Source: Diphasiastrum complanatum (Eukaryota > Streptophyta > Lycopodiopsida > Lycopodiales > Lycopodiaceae). From it: a DNA stretch of 64,000 nucleotides. How positions within the stretch are numbered: position 1 is the first letter of the stretch; every line of letters starts with the position of its first letter. The notes below the pieces were generated by a model. That model was given only the letters and a program-made list of their open reading frames with translations. It made no database searches and was not told the origin of the DNA. Both the position numbers and the translations under genes were made by a program. Shown here one piece after another: positions 58,280 to 64,000 of this stretch. The stretch is from NCBI GenBank assembly GCA_029204225.1, contig CM055101.1:30842519-30906518 (forward strand). Direction: 5' to 3'.

Positions 58280-60154
58280 GGCCTCAAAACTTAGAATGAG
58301 ACAACAAAGCATCCTCATGATGGGGCCATGTTCACTCGCACATGGAGTGTGAAGGGCTAAAAATGGCATTTCAACTTCACCCAACCAGTGCTCGGGAAAA
58401 TCGACAAAGTATAGGAATGGAACCGACAAGGTTTTTGAAAAATCGATATCATAAAATATCTGACGGTTTTTTATACAAGCATATATGCTCTTTTATGAGT
58501 AAAAGTCTTCAAAAAACCAAGAAGCTATCTAGAATGCAGTTTTTGAGGATAAGTCCAAGGAGGGTTCCCAGCATGAGACAATGGAACACCTTCATGCTCA
58601 CTCTCATATGGACTCGGAAAGGTTAGGAGATGAGACCTACAAACCTCTCTCTGCACAAGTGTCAACCGCTACTTGATGAGGCCTGCAAACCTCTATCCAC
58701 ATGCATATCTTCTATAGAGATGAGTGACATGACATTTAGCTCCACCTGGGCCAGAAAGCTTAGCTTAGTTTATGTCAAGGGCCCTCTCATATAAGTCCAA
58801 AATGGCATTTAAAGGTCATGAAGTTTGCAGGTCATGGTTAAATTTCAACACTGTCCCACAAACTCTCCATCTAGAATAATAAGCTGACTATTTTATAGCT
58901 CACTTACTGTAGATTTCTCAGCTCTCATTCTGATTTAGATTTAGATTCTGATTCTAATTCGAGGTCGTGCGTGTTAATAATTCAATATCTTTGCACCAGG
59001 AATGGATCCTAAATTATGGAGACTTTTAATATCTTCTGCACCAGGAATGGATGGATGGACCATCTTAACATTATCAAGGGTTTTAGGAGTGACTTGATGG
59101 TACACACAATTATTGACTTTTGTGTCCAGATCTGAATTTTACACACATGCTGTACTCTTGTTGTGAACAAAAAACGCCTGAGAATGTTGTTCTTTTTGCC
59201 TTGTTTATTGCGTGAGAAATTTTCAATATTGCTGTTGTTTTTCTGTCTTGTATATCCTCATTTGTGGAGCCGATTGGAGTTGAGCTCCAGGTCTTGAGTA
59301 TAGAAACGAAGTATTTACCGACTTGCCACTTATTGAAAAATTTGTTTGGTTGATTGCGTTTCTTTCAAGCCATCTGTTCAATCAAACTCAGTTTGACTTT
59401 CATCTCAAGTAGCTCTCAGGTAGACTGTAGCAATTAATTATTTCACCTGGTGGTTTCTACCGCAGTCAAGGAAAGAGAAACCAGAGCCAAGACGAACGGA
59501 TGTCGAAGATAAGGCTTGATTTTCTTTGATCTGGTGGTCGTTCATCATCGACTTTCTCTCAAGTCTCACTGTTACTGCTATGGTGATAGCCTGGTGCAGC
59601 AGAATGAATCATCATACCCAAAGCAACTATATTGTTCTAAATGGTGGCTGGCACATGTTTTTTTGGCTTTTTAGCACTTGTACATAGTCTTTAGAAGGAA
59701 TGACTGGAATATTTTGCAGAGTTTCTAATTACGATCATCGAGCAAGTTAATTGCATCGCTTGACTTCAGAACTGCGTACTTTTATTGACAACGTCGAAGG
59801 TCCATACGTTTATTATAGAATTGAATAGATACCTCCTCAGTATTTGCTGATCCAGCAGTGAAATGTTTTTGCAGCAGGAACTACTTGTTGCAACAAGTAT
59901 GGAATATGTGGAATGACATCACGTATACAACGATGCTCCTTCTACGAGTTCTCGGAGGACTGTAAATCTTCACAGATGTTTGTGGACATCAAGTAGGAAA
60001 TCCATAATTGAAATTTGAGCTTTATCATTACAATATTGAGTTCGTTGTCCTTGTCGTAGTAACCCCTGGAGCATGTGCGGAAGGGTGTTTTCTGTCACGA
60101 CTCCGGCATGGGTAAAAGATCATAGTTTCTGAGGTTTAGGGAAACAAGATCAAC
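58280..60154 (+). other. intergenic, upstream of the GT90 gene
   Basis: No transposon coding or other gene recognised. It contains a small duplication (TGCACCAGGAATGGAT near 58994 and 59039) and a perfect 16-base palindrome ACTTGTTGCAACAAGT at 59883-59898, about 260 bases before the GT90 start codon. The promoter and 5' UTR of that gene should lie here; I cannot place a transcription start. Confidence 0.6.
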
Positions 60155-63100
60155 ATGTGGAAACTTATGGATGCGAGGAATTTTTGGTCTCGCAGCCTTT
60201 TTAGACGCAAAGAAGCACCGAAAAAACTTTCAAAGAAAAGCAGTACATTCCGAATAAGGCTACTTGTCACCTGCTGTTTTTTGTTCGCCATATTAACAAC
60301 TCCGATTTTGTTTCTCTCCTATCAGGTAGCATATTTTGTGAAAATTCGAAATCTTGGCAATTGATTCTTAGTATACTAGTATTACTTTTTAACAAGCAGA
60401 TATCATGAAACGAACACTAGGCTTACGGGTTTTTTCTAATTTGCCGCAGTCGTGGATTACCAAAACTATGGTGGGAGATAACCTGGATCCAACACCTTGG
60501 CATCCATTTGCTAAGCCTAAGCTTACATATATAAAACAACGGCCTCGCGCCCCAAAGATTCTGCAGTGTACCTATCTGTCTTGCAGTCTGTCTCTGCATA
60601 ATCTCTTCAAGCCACAAAAGCCACAAAAGCCTCAATTCAACGCAGCCAATCCGAAATCTTGTCCCTCCTATTTTCAGTGGATACACGAAGATCTGGCACC
60701 TTGGAGGAAAACCGGCATAACTCTAAACACCATTGAAGAAGCAAGGAATATGGCAGCTTTTCGGGTTGTCATCGTTGATGGACGGATCTACACAGAATTT
60801 TACTACCATTGTGTGCAAACGCGAACTATGTTCACTCTGTGGGGTTTAGTGATGCTATTGGAAAGATATCCAGGACTGATGCCCGACGTGGATCTAATGT
60901 TTGATTGCATGGACCGTCCGCGGGTGAGGAGAAAGGACTACATAAACACAACATGGCCTCCGCCTCCACTCTTCGGTTACTGCACAAACGGATATCATTT
61001 TGACATTCCTTTCCCTGATTGGTCATACTGGGGATGGTAAGTCTACTCCATTTTGTGAGCCACATAGTGTTATAAGTTCTCAATCTCTTCTACTGAATAT
61101 TTAATCAAGAACGGAAAAGGTATTTCACCTCTCTGATTAAGTTCTCTTTTGGTGAGTTTGACCGTTCCTTTCGTCTTTTTTTACATCAATACCGTGTTTT
61201 CAGTTATTGCACATAAGCCAGGAAGAAATTTGGCTTCTGACCCCAGCCGGCCTTAAAACCATCTCAGGAGCATATGAAACATAGAATTTAGATCGGAATC
61301 AGGAACTAACATACAAAGACGCCAACAATAGAAGCTATTAGAATCAGTTTCTGGAGTAAAAGTTCACGTTCACCTTAAAAGCTTAACCTAGTAAGTAACA
61401 AGCCCTTCTGTCCACACATCAAGCATATATTGGTCACTTAGAGGGTAAATTAGTCTTGGTCTAACCAGCGAAGCTGTTCTGATCGCCTATTCTTCTTCTA
61501 CTGGAGTCTGGAATCATATAAAACCTAAAAGATATCTGCCAAAACGAATTTATCCAGGGAAGAGGTGAACATTAAGCCTTGGGACCAGCAAATGCATCAC
61601 ATTTTCAAAGGATCTCAGAAACTTAATTGGAGCCGGCGGCTACCAATTGCATACTGGAAAGGGAACCCAAACGTGGGCGCAATGGTCCGCACTGAGCTCC
61701 TCAACTGCAACAGTACCGAGAAATTCAATGCCCAGATCCTGCAGCAGGTGCTTTCATGACGTTTCGTACCCTGCTACGTATTTCACGAGCTTAACATTTC
61801 AGTGTAGTACATCTGTATGAAGTAGTCTCCTATCTCAAGCAATAAGGTCCAATTTACAACCTTTGCAGGATTGGAAAGCTGAGGTAGCTGCTGGCTTCAA
61901 AGCTTCCGATCTTGCTAAGCAATACGGCCACAGGTATCACATTCTATCTTTTTGAGCTACTTCACAAGTTCGTCCCATTTACTCCATGCTCCATGTGTTG
62001 CACGTCAAAAGTGTAGGTGGGATTGCATCTAAGGCTCAAAAAAGAACAAAAGCTTTTAACCCACATGGATGGCTCCCATAGTTTTCAAAATGCTCCACGC
62101 TAAAATGCTCGACACTTTATAAAACGAGATTTTGCCCCATAATCAAAGGCTAAAGATTTCAAATAGTGTGTGTGTACATGTGTGTGTGTGTGTGTGTTAA
62201 AACTTCGAGAAACTCTCTTAAGCTCATGAAAGTGCGAGGTTGAGGGCTAGTGACTAGCAAATTTGAGTTTTGTGTGCTTGAAACATCAAATCCTCGAGCG
62301 ATTTGCATATGTGTATCAACACGTGGTGAATTTCCACTAATCATTTACACCCTACCCCAAAGGAAATTAAATCCTTGAAGTCCAAACAAATCACCACACA
62401 TAACACCTTTTAAAAAATATACAAATTATTTCTTGACATTTTTTAGAATATCAAGTCCATCAGAATTTATGATTTTATTTCATGTGCATTGCTAGACAAA
62501 GTAGTTGCAATGATAAAATTCTTTTGAAGGACATTAGAATTGTAACTTAAGAATAAGGTATCCAACGTTCTTAACCTAGCCATTTTTTGTAGATACAAAA
62601 TTTATGCCGAGGGTTATGCATGGTCAGTAAGCTTCAAGTACATTTTGGCATGTGGATCAACTGTATTGCTTATTGATCCAGAATATCTTGACTTCTTCAT
62701 GCGAGGCTTGCAACCACTCGTACAATATTGGCCCATACGACGCACCAAGCTTTGTTCATCAATAAAATTTGTTGTTGAATGGGGAAACAATCAAACAAAA
62801 AGAGTAATGTTTTCTACTTCATGAGGTTTACATACAATTTTGTCTTTTATTTCAAGATCTATGTTATCTCAACTATTATTTAGAGTCTTCTAAATATCTA
62901 AGTGCCTAAAGTGCTAGAGTGCCTACTTCTACTTTGATGTGCTCATTCTTTAGGGTTACATTTGCATGCAGAGTGAGGCTATAGGCAAACAAGGGCAAGA
63001 ATTCCTAAAGGACCAGTTGGGGATGCATAATGTCTATGACTACATGTTACACCTTCTCCAAGAATATTCTCGATTGCAAAAATTCTCACCAATGGTTCCC

Positions 63101-63313
63101 TCCAATGCTCATGAAATTTGTCGAGATTCTATTCTTTGTTTTGCTAAACCTTCTCAAAGGATTTTGTTGCAACAGTCAGATACTCATAATCTTAACATAC
63201 CACCACCTTGTTCCATGCCACTTCATAAACATGATTTTATCAAGGCTATCCTTAATCAACAAAGAATGGGTCACATAAAGGTTGAAACATGGGAATCCAA
63301 TGACAAGTTATGA
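60155..63313 (+). CDS. glycosyltransferase family 90 (Rumi/CAP10-like, DUF821) gene, six exons
   Basis: Exons 60155-60325, 60450-61036, 61558-61747, 61869-61933, 62593-62803 and 62972-63313 join in frame to about 521 residues with GT-AG introns; length is typical of plant members. A TAG in frame at 60137-60139 supports the ATG at 60155. A signal anchor lies at about residues 33-56 (LLVTCCFLFAILTTPILFLS), indicating a type II protein of the ER/Golgi. The GT90 core follows: CPSYFQWIHEDLAPWRKTGI (128-147), DGRIYTE (167-173), PPPLFGYC (228-235), PDWSYWGW then NIKPW (about 246-261), PIAYWKGNPNV, KYILACGS, YWPIRRTKLCSSIKFVVEWG, then the C-terminal YDYMLHLLQEYSRLQKF. The family transfers sugar from a nucleotide donor to protein or glycan acceptors; acceptor here unknown. 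Oddity: Tyr346 in AEGYAWSVS, where I recall Arg in most plant homologues. No frameshift or stop. It is the only likely host gene in the window. Confidence 0.9.
62166..62198. repeat. (TG)n microsatellite in intron 4 of the GT90 gene
   Basis: An interrupted TG run (broken by TACA) inside the 659-base fourth intron; no splice-site consequence seen. Confidence 0.9.
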
Positions 63314-64000
63314 TACCTTAAGTTACTATGAAAATCTTGTAGATGATCCGGCGTGTTGGATATCATATACTCAAGTGAATAATTTATATTCTAAGTCAAA
63401 AGTCACATGAAGAGCCACCAATTTGTCTACAAGCTCAAGACATCACTCATGGATGTCGAGCTTCAAGTGGGTTGGTCAATCTAGCATCAATTGAGATGTA
63501 GATCTTTAAATTTAATGTGCATTTTTTAATTATATAATTAGATACATTGGTCATCAATATGGATTATTAGATTGCAAATCGCATTTTGATTGGTGATAAG
63601 AATTCGTAAAACTCAAATTCGTCCTTTGATTAGGAGTTCTGGATGCGAGTGTGAAGCGAAATGCCAATTTATTTTAGGTATAGATTCCCCCAAAGGTAGA
63701 TATAAAATAGCCTTTGCCAAAAAATAGTGTATCTTTTTTGTTTACAAGCTTCATTATGCAAATATTTTAAATTTGAATTCATGATGCGAAGTATCGTTGA
63801 AAAAAAACAACACTTAAATAATTGAAAATTACAAATATTAAATTTATGCAATTTGCTGGTACAAAAAAATGTCTAGATTTGCAAAATATATATTTTTGGA
63901 TATTTTGCAAAAATATGAAATTTGAAAGAGATTAACAGCTGTTTTTAAAACTTGTTTGCATTTTGGTTTACAGTTTTAGCATTTGAAACAATGTTACAAA
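63314..64000 (+). other. 3' flank of the GT90 gene, no further gene seen
   Basis: AT-rich sequence after the TGA at 63311-63313. It should hold the 3' UTR, but I see no strong AATAAA signal. The short minus-strand ORF at 63669-63851 has no family resemblance. Confidence 0.6.

Noticed and set aside
60405-60449. Start of the GT90 gene at the ATG at 60405 without an upstream exon
   Set aside because: A consensus donor at 60326, a pyrimidine-rich acceptor ending 60449 and phase match join it to a 57-codon exon with a signal anchor, as expected for the family.

Overview
The window looks like a transposon-dense stretch of a large land-plant nuclear genome. The evidence is plant-type Ty1/copia and Ty3/gypsy elements primed by initiator-Met-type sites, one intron-containing plant-type GT90 gene, long (CT)n tracts, and no bacterial gene organisation. 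The lineage is unresolved. The unusual reverse transcriptase and the degenerate LTR elements would suit a fern, lycophyte or other large-genome plant, but this is a guess.

Layout, left to right. A copia element (minus) runs off the left edge, with its LTR at 1646-2375. Gypsy element B (plus, about 3.4-10.66 kb) and its inverted relative C (minus, about 10.66-16.17 kb) both carry pol followed by an extra sense-strand ORF 3' of pol. Copia element D (plus, 16171-20746) keeps gag and protease, but its integrase/RT region is scrambled down to a short RNase H tail. A copia RT fragment E, a gypsy LTR plus gag F (21.3-24.2 kb) and a small LTR tail follow. Copia element G (minus, 24574-30902) has both LTRs and a degenerate gag-pol. 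From 31.2 to 38.3 kb there is an LTR fragment, a chromovirus remnant H, three long (CT)n tracts, and between two of them a decayed, unusual reverse-transcriptase element I.

From 38.3 to 40.4 kb I see no gene. Copia J (40.4-42.46 kb) has LTR minisatellites and a gag pseudogene. Gypsy-type K (42460 onward) has an LTR, a primer-binding site and a very long leader with two degenerate about 25-bp repeat arrays. An intact 305-codon copia gag L lies at 47110-48027 (minus). Copia M (49.6-52.7 kb) is broken by a nested LTR fragment. Element N (52972-58279, minus) has two LTRs and a pol-like region with an internal duplication.

The only convincing host gene is a six-exon glycosyltransferase family 90 (Rumi/CAP10-like, DUF821) gene at 60155-63313. 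Its exons join in frame into about 521 residues with canonical GT-AG introns. The genes do not form a pathway. The window is one host gene beside about 58 kb of nested and truncated retroelements. The most unusual items are the reverse-transcriptase element I, the shared 3' ORF of B and C with a possible internal promoter, the gag-only copia derivatives D, L and N, and the repeat arrays in the K leader.
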